Positions 7,078 through 15,241 of a DNA stretch of 64,000 nucleotides are shown here, piece after piece. How positions within the stretch are numbered: the first letter of the stretch is position 1; each line of letters begins with the position of its first letter. The DNA comes from Paenibacillus mesophilus (GTDB lineage Bacteria > Bacillota > Bacilli > Paenibacillales > NBRC-103111): NCBI RefSeq assembly GCF_005938385.1, contig NZ_VCRA01000004.1, forward strand, positions 1-64,000. Direction: 5' to 3'. The position numbers and the translations under genes are program-made. Below the pieces are notes generated by a model, which was given only the letters and a program-made list of their open reading frames with translations, did no database searches and was not told where the DNA came from.

Positions 7078-10000
7078 CTATAAAGATATATATTTATTTG
7101 CGGATGCTTCCAGCGCCGCGGTCGCGGTACTTGAGATCAACCCTTGCAGCCGTACGGACGGGTCCTCGATATACGCCACGAAATCCCGCATGTAGGCGAT
7201 CGCCGTAGCCTTGTTGCCCTGATCGGCCAGAAGATCGATAATGTCGAGTCGGTAGAGCAATTGGTCAGCGAACACACCTGACATATATCCGGACGACTTT
7301 TCCTGCCCGATAAGCTCCCGCATTCCATCCAGCACACTAGACGGGGAAACCCAAGTCGCAGTCAGAGGTATGCGGAACGAAGCTCCTTCGGCGATATCGT
7401 AGACGTAGCCGGCGGACAGATCCGCATCGTTCGCGAACTGCCGGATCAACGTCTTATCCCCGATCGATAACGTATATCCGCCGCCGATCCGCGGCTGTAC
7501 TTGCTTGATCTCGTATACGGCGTTGCGCGCTCCGTCGTTCTCGATATAGATGTGGGCGCGCTCCTGAAGCTCACCCTCCAGAATCGGCGCATCTGCCGTG
7601 ACGCCAAGCTCGTTATGGAAGGAAAGCGTCTTGGTGAAATCGGCGATATCGCCTGCCACGTACCCCTTATCACTCTGAATCAGCGCCTCATTCCCCGTCC
7701 GCAGCAGCGTCCCGTCGTGCAAATAGCCGTATTCCGGCTCGCCGCCGCGCTCGGACAGTACGCCGAAAAACCCGCGGAACGTCAATTTGTCGTCGACCGT
7801 ATACTCGATGTCCGGATTCAGCGCGTTCACGATATAGTCGGTTCGTCCGTTAGTCAATGTCACCTTGGCGGCCCATGCTTCGGAACCCGTCACGACGACG
7901 CCGTTCTTCTTCACCTGCGCCGGGGAGATCGACTGGATGTAACGTGTTCCTTTGTAAGGCTCGATGACGGAAGCGAACAACGAATCCAGATTCGTCCCGT
8001 TCCGGTGCGCGATCAAGTACCGGAGTGTCTCCGGATTGCCCGGCTTGTTCTGCGGCGGGACGCCGTCCGCGAGCGCGACATCGTCGTATTGCCCCATCAT
8101 CGTCAGCCGCAGACGGACATCCGTAGGAGCATGCGCGCCTTGTCCGTATACGTTCCACGTATCGTAGACGCTCCACTCGACGCTGAACTTGGCTGCCGGC
8201 GCATCGTCCCGCTCCACCCGCTTCAGGTAGTGGAAGCCGCTGCCCATGTAGCCCGTTCCTTCCACGCTGTCGACCCGCTGGCCGTAAGCTACGTTCGGTC
8301 CCGCATAAGTGCCGGTCGGCTGGACGACAAGGTTCAGCCCTTCCGCGATTGCGATGCCTTCGGCGCCGTGAAAGCTGAAATGATGATCGTTCCCGCCCTT
8401 GACGCGGAACAAGTCCACCGTGTAGGAATTGCCGTCGTCGACCCGGACGGTCGCCGTCGTGCGCCGATACGTTTCCGTTTGCGGATAGACGTCCGACGCC
8501 TCGACATCGACCAGCTTCACCCGGTCGCCGTCGTCGAAATGAAGCGGTGTCGATACCCACTGGGACTGCTGCTGCGAACGGTCCACGACGACCGTATTGT
8601 GGCTGACCGTATTGCGCACCCATTGAAACCGGTGCATATCTTTGCTGTCGGTAAATTCCGGATAGCCGAGGTCGGGCGACAAGTCGAGTCCGAACGCATG
8701 CAGTCCGATATTCAGCGTATCCCGATGGCCGTGGTAGATCGTTCTGCCGTAATACATCCACAAATCGCGCAGCGTCTGCTCCGCTCGATCACCGTCCCGC
8801 AGCGCCGTGAAGCCGTAGCCGGTCAAGTTCGTGCTGTCGGGACTCAACGTTCCGTGCGTGGCGATCACGGCGGCAATTTCCGCCGAGACGTTCTCCGGGT
8901 TGGTCGAGAAAATGTCTTCATGGATGCCTGCCGCGCTGTTTCCATTCAGGAAATAGGCCGCCTGCGCAAATTCCGGATCGCCGTACGCCTTAAACGCTTT
9001 GACGAAATTGTCGATGTTCAACCATACCGCCGGATTCCCCGTCTTGCCCGAATCCCCGATCGTCGGTATGTACCTGTCGCTTAGCACGAGCGGGAGATGG
9101 CTGCCGAACATCGTCTTGAACTTGGCATTATCGTACAGATCGGCCCCGGGATACAGGTCGTAGCCTTGCAAAATATCCACCGTCGTCCGGAACTGATCCA
9201 GCCAGTACGAGTTGTATTCCGGCGAAGCTTCGTCCGCATGGCCGTCCCGGTCTATCCGGTTTACAAGCGAAGGGAGCACGTTGCCGCCCGTTACCCGGGC
9301 CGGATTGTACAGCGCTCCCCCGGCCTTGAACGTGAAGTCGAGCCATTCCTTCGTCTCCGGAAGCGTGTCGAGTACGACGGCCGCCATCGCCAGCGCGCTC
9401 TGATGCATGCCGGTATTGCCGAGAATCGTTCCGGTTTGGACGCCCGGATACGTTTGGCGCACGATGCCGTCTTCAATGTTCAGCGCAATGGCCGCCCCGT
9501 TGTTTTTCGGATTGTCGAAACCGTGCTCGGCCGCTTTTTGCTGCAAATAGGCGGCCAGCTGCGGATCGTTCCGCGCCGGGAAGAAGGCGTCGTAGGCATG
9601 GAGCAGTTCTTTGATCAGGAACGTCTCCCAGATGGCGCCTACCGCTTTTCCTTTCCCTTCCGCGCCGTTGTGGAGATAATCGACTTTATAGACGGAAGTG
9701 TCCAGGCTCGGATATACGTCGGCGATCCGGTCGAGCAGAATGAGGCCGGCCCGCGCGTATTTCGCTTCGCCCGTATACAAATAGGCGTCTCTCATCGATC
9801 GGAGCGCGTCGACGACAAAGGCGTTCTTCTCCCCGTACCAGAGGAAGCGGTGAACATAATAGGCGATAAACGTATACCGGTTCCCGACGGCGTCCACCCA
9901 GCCGAAGCCGTCGTCGACACCCCACCCGGGCCCTTTCTCGGGATAAAGCGTATTGACGAGCAGGCTGCGATCGGCGAGCTGCGGGCGGAAAATGCCGCTG

Positions 10001-11511
10001 TCGTCCAAGCCGCTCGCGTAGTAGGCGCCGAAATCGTTCGTCGGGAACGTATAGCCGCTGCTCGGATCGACGATTTTCCACGGCCGGTTGAGCGGATCGC
10101 CCTGGTACGGGTACGCCCCGAACCGGTCGATATCCCTTCCCGTCACCGGGCTGCCCATCTTCTCGTTGACCGCGTAGCTGCGCGGAAGCGTCTGCGGAGG
10201 AACCGCCTTCCAGAACAAATCGTATCCTTCGGCCGCGTAACCGGGCGATTGGAAGTAAGCTTCCGCTTTGGCTACGGCGGCGTCGCGCATTTGACCCGCC
10301 CAGCCGTAGGCCGCCGCATTGGTTCTCGCGGCTTGCACTTTGTCCGGCGTATAGATCGTGCTGCGGGTTTTGCTGTTCCGTATCTCTCGCACCGTAACGG
10401 TCATGGACGAGGCGGAGCCGTTCGCGAACTCGAAGCGGACGACGTACGTTTGGGGTGCAAGCGAGCTCAAATACGCTTCCTTGAAAGTCACGTCCTTGCC
10501 CGATCCCGATACGGTATAAGCCTCTCCCTCGGTAAGCGGATTGCTGCCGATCCGCAGTCCCGCCAACTGCGGCGCGTACGCGGACAAAGTCACCGTCACC
10601 GGCTGCGGCGTCGGAACATGCTTATAGTAGGTCAAGGACGGAACGCTCAAATAGGTCGAATCGATGACCGTCAGCTTCAACTGCCGATCTCCCCCTTCGT
10701 TAAATGAAAATGACAGCGTCGCCATTTCATCGGGCAATTGCGCCAAGTACTCCTTCTTCAGCAGAACCTGCCCATTAGCCGTCACATAGTCGGTGCCCGG
10801 CTGCAAGACGCCGCTGCCGTAACGAATGTCCACCAGGCTGTTGCCGTTCGCCGTCACTTGCACGGAGACGTCTTGCCGGCGCTGCCCGTTTCGATCGAAG
10901 ACGGCCTCGGAAGGGTCGATCACGGACTGGCGAATGACCCTGGTGAGCGACACGTCGTCATACCAGATCGTACCCGCTCCGCCGCGCATATGAACGGCGA
11001 CGTGGGCGTACGCGGCATTTGCGGGGGCGTACTCCTGCATGACCGCCTTCGACCAATCCGCGGCGGAACGGTCCACATCGAGCACCTTTTGCGAAATGAA
11101 GCCGGCGGAGTTCGGTGCCGAATACCACGCCAGCAAAATAAAGGCGCGTCCGGTTACGTTTTGAGGCTTGTAGTAACTGCTGAACTCGTACAGACGGCCC
11201 GCCTGAACCGGAATATATTGCTGCGAGAAGAAAGCGATGTCCGTACTTCCTTGCGTCATCAGCTTCGCCGACCGGGAACCGCTGCGGCTGACCGCGCCGT
11301 CCCACGCCCATGTGCCGGTAGCGCCGCGGGACCAATCGCCCGGAACGGTGCTGCCGTTCTCGAAGCCGGGATTTTTCACCAAATTGTCGCTCACTCCGTC
11401 AGCCGAAGCATACCCCTGGAAGCCGCCCAGCAGTAAGCAAATGACCAGCACAACCGCCATAGCCGGTTTGGCGGCTATGAACCTTTTTCGAATCCGGCCT
11501 GTCCGTCCCAT
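7078..11511 (-). CDS. Secreted multidomain heparinase II/III-type polysaccharide lyase
   Basis: The protein has 1477 residues and starts with a signal peptide (basic N-end, hydrophobic residues 17-34, cleavage after ASA at 37). About 40-195 resembles a carbohydrate-binding module (LVKNPGFENGS, IWYDDVSLT). About 198-290 and 292-380 are two X2-like immunoglobulin modules (PGTDYVTANGQVLLKKEYL). About 390-850 is the helical alpha/alpha-toroid part typical of alginate and heparin lyases. About 905-1150 is the heparinase II/III region, with YYGRTIYHGHRDTLNIGLHA near residue 920 and SHNTVVVDRSQQQ near 970. A beta-rich part and a helical tail follow. A ribosome-binding site (GGAGG) precedes 11511. 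It is the likely extracellular depolymerase of the locus. The exact polymer (heparin, hyaluronan, alginate-like or other uronic polymer) is unresolved. Confidence 0.85.
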   Translation of the reverse strand: MGRTGRIRKRFIAAKPAMAVVLVICLLLGGFQGYASADGVSDNLVKNPGFENGSTVPGDWSRGATGTWAWDGAVSRSGSRSAKLMTQGSTDIAFFSQQYIPVQAGRLYEFSSYYKPQNVTGRAFILLAWYSAPNSAGFISQKVLDVDRSAADWSKAVMQEYAPANAAYAHVAVHMRGGAGTIWYDDVSLTRVIRQSVIDPSEAVFDRNGQRRQDVSVQVTANGNSLVDIRYGSGVLQPGTDYVTANGQVLLKKEYLAQLPDEMATLSFSFNEGGDRQLKLTVIDSTYLSVPSLTYYKHVPTPQPVTVTLSAYAPQLAGLRIGSNPLTEGEAYTVSGSGKDVTFKEAYLSSLAPQTYVVRFEFANGSASSMTVTVREIRNSKTRSTIYTPDKVQAARTNAAAYGWAGQMRDAAVAKAEAYFQSPGYAAEGYDLFWKAVPPQTLPRSYAVNEKMGSPVTGRDIDRFGAYPYQGDPLNRPWKIVDPSSGYTFPTNDFGAYYASGLDDSGIFRPQLADRSLLVNTLYPEKGPGWGVDDGFGWVDAVGNRYTFIAYYVHRFLWYGEKNAFVVDALRSMRDAYLYTGEAKYARAGLILLDRIADVYPSLDTSVYKVDYLHNGAEGKGKAVGAIWETFLIKELLHAYDAFFPARNDPQLAAYLQQKAAEHGFDNPKNNGAAIALNIEDGIVRQTYPGVQTGTILGNTGMHQSALAMAAVVLDTLPETKEWLDFTFKAGGALYNPARVTGGNVLPSLVNRIDRDGHADEASPEYNSYWLDQFRTTVDILQGYDLYPGADLYDNAKFKTMFGSHLPLVLSDRYIPTIGDSGKTGNPAVWLNIDNFVKAFKAYGDPEFAQAAYFLNGNSAAGIHEDIFSTNPENVSAEIAAVIATHGTLSPDSTNLTGYGFTALRDGDRAEQTLRDLWMYYGRTIYHGHRDTLNIGLHAFGLDLSPDLGYPEFTDSKDMHRFQWVRNTVSHNTVVVDRSQQQSQWVSTPLHFDDGDRVKLVDVEASDVYPQTETYRRTTATVRVDDGNSYTVDLFRVKGGNDHHFSFHGAEGIAIAEGLNLVVQPTGTYAGPNVAYGQRVDSVEGTGYMGSGFHYLKRVERDDAPAAKFSVEWSVYDTWNVYGQGAHAPTDVRLRLTMMGQYDDVALADGVPPQNKPGNPETLRYLIAHRNGTNLDSLFASVIEPYKGTRYIQSISPAQVKKNGVVVTGSEAWAAKVTLTNGRTDYIVNALNPDIEYTVDDKLTFRGFFGVLSERGGEPEYGYLHDGTLLRTGNEALIQSDKGYVAGDIADFTKTLSFHNELGVTADAPILEGELQERAHIYIENDGARNAVYEIKQVQPRIGGGYTLSIGDKTLIRQFANDADLSAGYVYDIAEGASFRIPLTATWVSPSSVLDGMRELIGQEKSSGYMSGVFADQLLYRLDIIDLLADQGNKATAIAYMRDFVAYIEDPSVRLQGLISSTATAALEASANKYISL

Positions 11512-11532
11512 CGCGCGAATTCCTCCTCTTCT

Positions 11533-12438
11533 TCATCCTTTGATCGCTCCGAGCAGCATACCTTTCATAAAGTACTTTTGCAGAAACGGATAGACGAGCA
11601 GGATCGGCAATATCGCCACGACGACGGTCGCCATCTTGATGGTCTCGGGAGGAAGCGCTGCGATCAGCATCGGGTTGCGGATTTCCAGCTCCTGGCTGAC
11701 GTCCGGGGAACGGATCATGTTTTGCAGCACGACCTGAAGCGGATACAGCCTTTTGTCGTTCAAATACATAATGCCGGCAAAGTAAGCGTTCCAATGCCCG
11801 ACTCCATAAAACAATCCCATCGTGGCGAAAATCGGCGTCGACAACGGCAGCACGATCTTGAACAGCGTGCGCAGGTCACCGCAGCCGTCCACTTTGGCCG
11901 CCTCCTCGATTTCATGGGGCAAACCTTCGAAGTAGGTTTTCATGATCAGCAGGTTGAACGTCGAGACGAGTCCGGGCAGAATGAGCGCCCAAATCGTATC
12001 CACCAGTCCTACGGCTCGCACGACCAAATAAGTCGGAATCATCCCTCCGCTGAACAGCATCGTGAACACGATTCCGAGCAGCAGCCCGCTTCGGCCCGGG
12101 ACCGTCTTCTTGGACAGCGCATAGGCGAGCAGCGAGGTCACGAGCAGATTGAGAAACGTGCCGACGAGCGTAACGGTAACCGTAATTTTCAGCGCTTGCG
12201 GGATGCGTCCGCTCGAGAAAATTTCTTTGTACGCATCGAATGTCACCTGCTGCGGGAACATGACGAAGCCGCCGCTGCGCATCACTTCCGTATAGGGCGT
12301 AATCGACATGACGATGACGTAATAGAGCGGGAACAGCGTGCTCAGTGCGAACAAGAAAAGGAACGCGTAAAGGACGGCGTCGACGAACCGGTCGGCCTTC
12401 GATTTCGCAACCGGTCCCGTCTTCGCATGCGCTACCAT
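11533..12438 (-). CDS. Carbohydrate ABC transporter permease (CUT1, LplC-like)
   Basis: The 301-residue protein has six predicted membrane segments beginning AVLYAFLFLFALSTLFPLYY. Its EAA loop reads EEAAKVDGCGDLRTLFKIVL, the site that contacts the ATPase in CUT1 sugar importers. The C-terminus LLVYPFLQKYFMKGMLLGAI is typical of the LplC-type partner subunit. GGAGGTGA precedes the ATG. The start overlaps the end of the other permease gene by seven bases, so translation is probably coupled. No ATPase gene is nearby; related Bacillus importers use a shared MsmX ATPase. Confidence 0.93.
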   Translation of the reverse strand: MVAHAKTGPVAKSKADRFVDAVLYAFLFLFALSTLFPLYYVIVMSITPYTEVMRSGGFVMFPQQVTFDAYKEIFSSGRIPQALKITVTVTLVGTFLNLLVTSLLAYALSKKTVPGRSGLLLGIVFTMLFSGGMIPTYLVVRAVGLVDTIWALILPGLVSTFNLLIMKTYFEGLPHEIEEAAKVDGCGDLRTLFKIVLPLSTPIFATMGLFYGVGHWNAYFAGIMYLNDKRLYPLQVVLQNMIRSPDVSQELEIRNPMLIAALPPETIKMATVVVAILPILLVYPFLQKYFMKGMLLGAIKG

Positions 12439-13397
12439 ATGCCGTCACCTCCGAGCTTTTTGGACAGCCGGTTGGCGCCGACGACGAGCACGAATCCGAT
12501 CACGGATTTGAAAAATCCGGTCGCAGCCGCAACGCTGTAGTCAAGCTGCTCCAAGCCGCGTCGGAACACCCATGTGTCGATGATGTCCCCGACCCCGTAC
12601 ACTCGCGCATTGAGAAAAATGTACACTTGCTCGAAGCCCGCATCGAGAATATGGCCGAGCCGGAGAATGAGCAGCAGGACGAACACCGAACGGATGCCCG
12701 GCAGCGTAATGTGCCACAGCTTCCGCCACCTCCCTGCGCCGTCCGCTTCGGCGGCTTCGTACAGCTCCGGGTTGATGTTCGCCATCGCGGCCAAGTAGAT
12801 GATCGCGCCGAACCCCGTATTTTTCCACAAGTCGCTTGCAAGCAGCAGCGGACGGAACAGCCCGGGCTCGGTCAACACGTTCGGACTGAACCCCCACGTA
12901 TCGCGCATAAACGTAGTGACGAACCCCGAACCGGGAGCGAAGAAAGCGAACACCAGCCCGTACACGATGACCCAGGACAAAAAATGCGGACCGTACGTAA
13001 TCGTTTGCACGATGCGCTTGAACCAGGCAAGACGGATTTCGTTGAACATAATCGCCAGCGCCACGTCCGGTACCATGTTGAACAAAATGCGGTAAACGCT
13101 GATGATGAGCGTATTGCGGAACACGACGGGAAAATCCGGCGACTTCAGCACCGTCCGGAAATGATCGAACCCCACCCACGGACTATCCCAAATGCCTTTG
13201 AACAAGTTGTAGTCTTTGAAGGCGACCAGCAGGCCGCCCATCGGCAAGTAACAGAACACGACATAATACAGCACTCCGGGTAGCATCATCACATAGAACC
13301 AACGGCTGCGCGCGACGCTTTTCCACACCGCCCGGCGGGACTCGCTTCGGCCCGGCTGCGAACCCGTTCTATCGATCGTCATCGTATGGTTTCCCAT
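12432..13397 (-). CDS. Carbohydrate ABC transporter permease (CUT1, LplB-like)
   Basis: The start is placed at the ATG at 13397 (MGNHTMTIDRTG), where GAAGGAG lies seven bases upstream; the longer frame would run into the preceding gene. This gives 321 residues with six membrane segments. The membrane part opens WFYVMMLPGVLYYVVFCYLP, and the EAA loop is YEAAEADGAGRWRKLWHITL. It pairs with the downstream permease to form the membrane channel for the substrate delivered by the adjacent lipoprotein. The gap to the binding-protein gene is 34 bases. Confidence 0.93.
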   Translation of the reverse strand: MGNHTMTIDRTGSQPGRSESRRAVWKSVARSRWFYVMMLPGVLYYVVFCYLPMGGLLVAFKDYNLFKGIWDSPWVGFDHFRTVLKSPDFPVVFRNTLIISVYRILFNMVPDVALAIMFNEIRLAWFKRIVQTITYGPHFLSWVIVYGLVFAFFAPGSGFVTTFMRDTWGFSPNVLTEPGLFRPLLLASDLWKNTGFGAIIYLAAMANINPELYEAAEADGAGRWRKLWHITLPGIRSVFVLLLILRLGHILDAGFEQVYIFLNARVYGVGDIIDTWVFRRGLEQLDYSVAAATGFFKSVIGFVLVVGANRLSKKLGGDGIW

Positions 13398-13431
13398 AGG
13401 CCAACTCCTTCTTTTGAAACGACAGCCGTGT

Positions 13432-15039
13432 TCAATTTCCGGCTTTGAATGTAATTTTCTTCCCGCGCGCTTCGCCGATTTGGCTCGCATACGCTTCGAA
13501 AATGTCTTTCCCTTTATATTTGATCATGATCTCTTCGCGGTATTTCGGCCATTCCGCACTCGATTTGTCCTCGAACAGCATCCTCGCGTGATACTCCGAC
13601 ATTTTCGTGCGCATCTCTCCCAGATTGACTCCCGGAGGCGGGGTCGTACTGGCACCCACGCTCGGCACGTATTTGTAGCCGCTGCGGATAAAGGCCAATA
13701 TTTGCTCGTCGCGCGGCGTCTGGTCCGGGTCTTTGACGGTCAGTCCGAACGTTTCCGGCGCCGGCGGCGAGAAGAAATCGTAAATCGAGAGGAAATTGCC
13801 CTTCTGCACGATGTCCTTCAAATAAGCTTCTTTATTCAGCGTCAGCTTCGAGCCATCCTTCGTGTAATGCTTGCCGCCGAGCCCGTAGCGTGTCAGCAGA
13901 AAGCCTTCCTCGCCGGCGAGCCAATCGAGAATCTCTACCGTTTTGCGGATTTTCGCCGGATTTTGCTCCGCCGTCCTCTTGCTGAACAGGAACGGATAGC
14001 CAGCTTCGTTCTCGGTCCAGAACGGCTTATCCGGGTACGGATTGAACGGGACCCAATCGGCTTTCGGATTCAACGCCTTCGACTTGTTCTGCACGCTGTT
14101 CGGGCTGCTGTCGAGCGCAAAATTCACGTCCGGGCTGTACACGATGCCGGCTTTGCCCTGCACCGCCTTGTCCGTAACTTGCTCCGCCTTGTTCAAGAAC
14201 CAGTCCGGATCGACGAGACCTTCTTTGATCATTTGCAGCGTGTCGTCTACGACCCGAGCCACCCGGGGATCGGTCTGCGTATCGTAGAATTGATCGTTCT
14301 CTACGAAATAACCGGCGTACAAACCGTTTTTCCGCCACTGTGGAAACGCGAGCGCGAGCGACTTGCCGTTGCCGTTCGTCGTAAAGCCGTACGTATCCTT
14401 CTTGCCGTTGCCGTCCGGATCGTCGTTGCTGAATTTGCGCATCGCCGCGATCATCTCGTCGTACGTTTTCGGTACGGGCAGCGAGAACTTGTCGAGCCAA
14501 TCTTTGCGGATATAATACGCCAGCTCCAGTGTCTTCTTGTATGGCAAGGGCGCCCGGTAAAAATCGCCTTCGACCTGATACGATTTCATCTCCGATTCGT
14601 TCGTGTTCCAAAATTTGAAATAATTCGGCATCGTCGTCTTCGATACGAACGGCGTCATTTTCGCGACAAGTCCGTCCTGCACAAGCTTCTGCGAAAGAAT
14701 GCCGCTTGCGATGAACATATCCGGGCTGTTGCCGCTCGCAAGCGCCACCGTCAGCTTGTTGTCGTAATCGGCGCCGGCCGGATAGCTCTGCACCTTCAAG
14801 CGGACGTTAAACTTCTGCTCGATCGTTCGTTTGACGAAGTCTTCCTCCGGTTTATCCGGCAGCAAGCTGCCCGCATCGCCGTCGATGAACCAGGACAGCT
14901 CCACCGCAGGCTCGCTCTTGTTCCCTCCCTGTGCGTCCGGTTTCGCCGGCTCGCCGGTCTTCGTGCAGCCGCCGGCGATAATCGCCGCAGCGATGACGGC
15001 CGCAAACCAACCTTGTTGTCGTGTTCTCATGCCGAACAA
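13432..15039 (-). CDS. Extracellular solute-binding lipoprotein of the lyase locus
   Basis: The protein has 535 residues with a lipoprotein signal: hydrophobic residues 11-22 and lipobox AGGC with Cys25 when counted from the TTG at 15039. The body is a family-1-type oligosaccharide-binding protein, long as in LipO/LplA relatives; recognisable segments are YDNKLTVALASGNSPDMFI, RKDWLDKFSLPVPKTYDEM and DPDGNGKKDTYGF. AAGGGAGG lies four bases before the TTG. An ATG at 15030 (MRTRQQ) is the alternative start with a longer spacing. It should capture lyase products for the two permeases encoded just downstream. A candidate AraC operator and promoter lie at 15069-15130. Confidence 0.92.
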   Translation of the reverse strand: MFGMRTRQQGWFAAVIAAAIIAGGCTKTGEPAKPDAQGGNKSEPAVELSWFIDGDAGSLLPDKPEEDFVKRTIEQKFNVRLKVQSYPAGADYDNKLTVALASGNSPDMFIASGILSQKLVQDGLVAKMTPFVSKTTMPNYFKFWNTNESEMKSYQVEGDFYRAPLPYKKTLELAYYIRKDWLDKFSLPVPKTYDEMIAAMRKFSNDDPDGNGKKDTYGFTTNGNGKSLALAFPQWRKNGLYAGYFVENDQFYDTQTDPRVARVVDDTLQMIKEGLVDPDWFLNKAEQVTDKAVQGKAGIVYSPDVNFALDSSPNSVQNKSKALNPKADWVPFNPYPDKPFWTENEAGYPFLFSKRTAEQNPAKIRKTVEILDWLAGEEGFLLTRYGLGGKHYTKDGSKLTLNKEAYLKDIVQKGNFLSIYDFFSPPAPETFGLTVKDPDQTPRDEQILAFIRSGYKYVPSVGASTTPPPGVNLGEMRTKMSEYHARMLFEDKSSAEWPKYREEIMIKYKGKDIFEAYASQIGEARGKKITFKAGN

Positions 15040-15068
15040 TCAACCTCCCTTATCTCGAATACGCTTAC

Positions 15069-15130
15069 ATCATAATCCGGGAATAGCGGACCGAAAACTG
15101 CAAAAACGGGTGACCACGTGCAAAAACGGG
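15069..15130 (-). promoter_or_regulatory. Activator-type promoter with 12-bp direct repeats (AraC operator candidate)
   Basis: On the minus strand CCCGTTTTTGCA occurs twice, at 15130-15119 and 15110-15099, so the copies start 20 bases apart, about two helical turns. One base after the second copy lies a poor -35 (TTTTCG, 15097-15092), 17 bases, then TATGAT (15074-15069) as -10. Direct repeats abutting a weak -35 are the classical layout for activation by an AraC dimer. The membrane AraC regulator is encoded immediately upstream. Confidence 0.65.
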
Positions 15131-15197
15131 CTTTCGCCACTGTAAATTCGGACTGTACTACCGGAATAGTGCCTTCGGGCCGCGGCTATATAGGGAA

Positions 15198-15241
15198 ATA
15201 GACGGACGTTCGCGCCGCAAGCGACTCGACTGTCCGTCTAT
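15198..15241 (-). terminator. Hairpin overlapping the stop codon of the AraC sensor gene
   Basis: ATAGACGGAC and its exact complement (15241-15232 and 15207-15198 on the minus strand) enclose a 24-base loop. Only a short T run follows, so termination may be partial. It would separate the sensor gene from the transport operon. Confidence 0.45.

Noticed and set aside
7501..10707. Two long plus-strand frames (527 and 536 codons) opposite the lyase gene
   Set aside because: They are antisense shadows of the GC-rich lyase gene, with Arg/Val/Ile-rich composition, no ribosome-binding sites and no recognisable domain.
11533..13397. ABC ATPase gene hidden in the transport loci
   Set aside because: No Walker A/ABC signature protein is encoded here or at 52016-57898; a shared ATPase elsewhere is the usual solution for these importers.
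13414..15075. 553-codon plus-strand frame
   Set aside because: It mirrors the solute-binding lipoprotein gene, which has a lipobox, family motifs and a ribosome-binding site.
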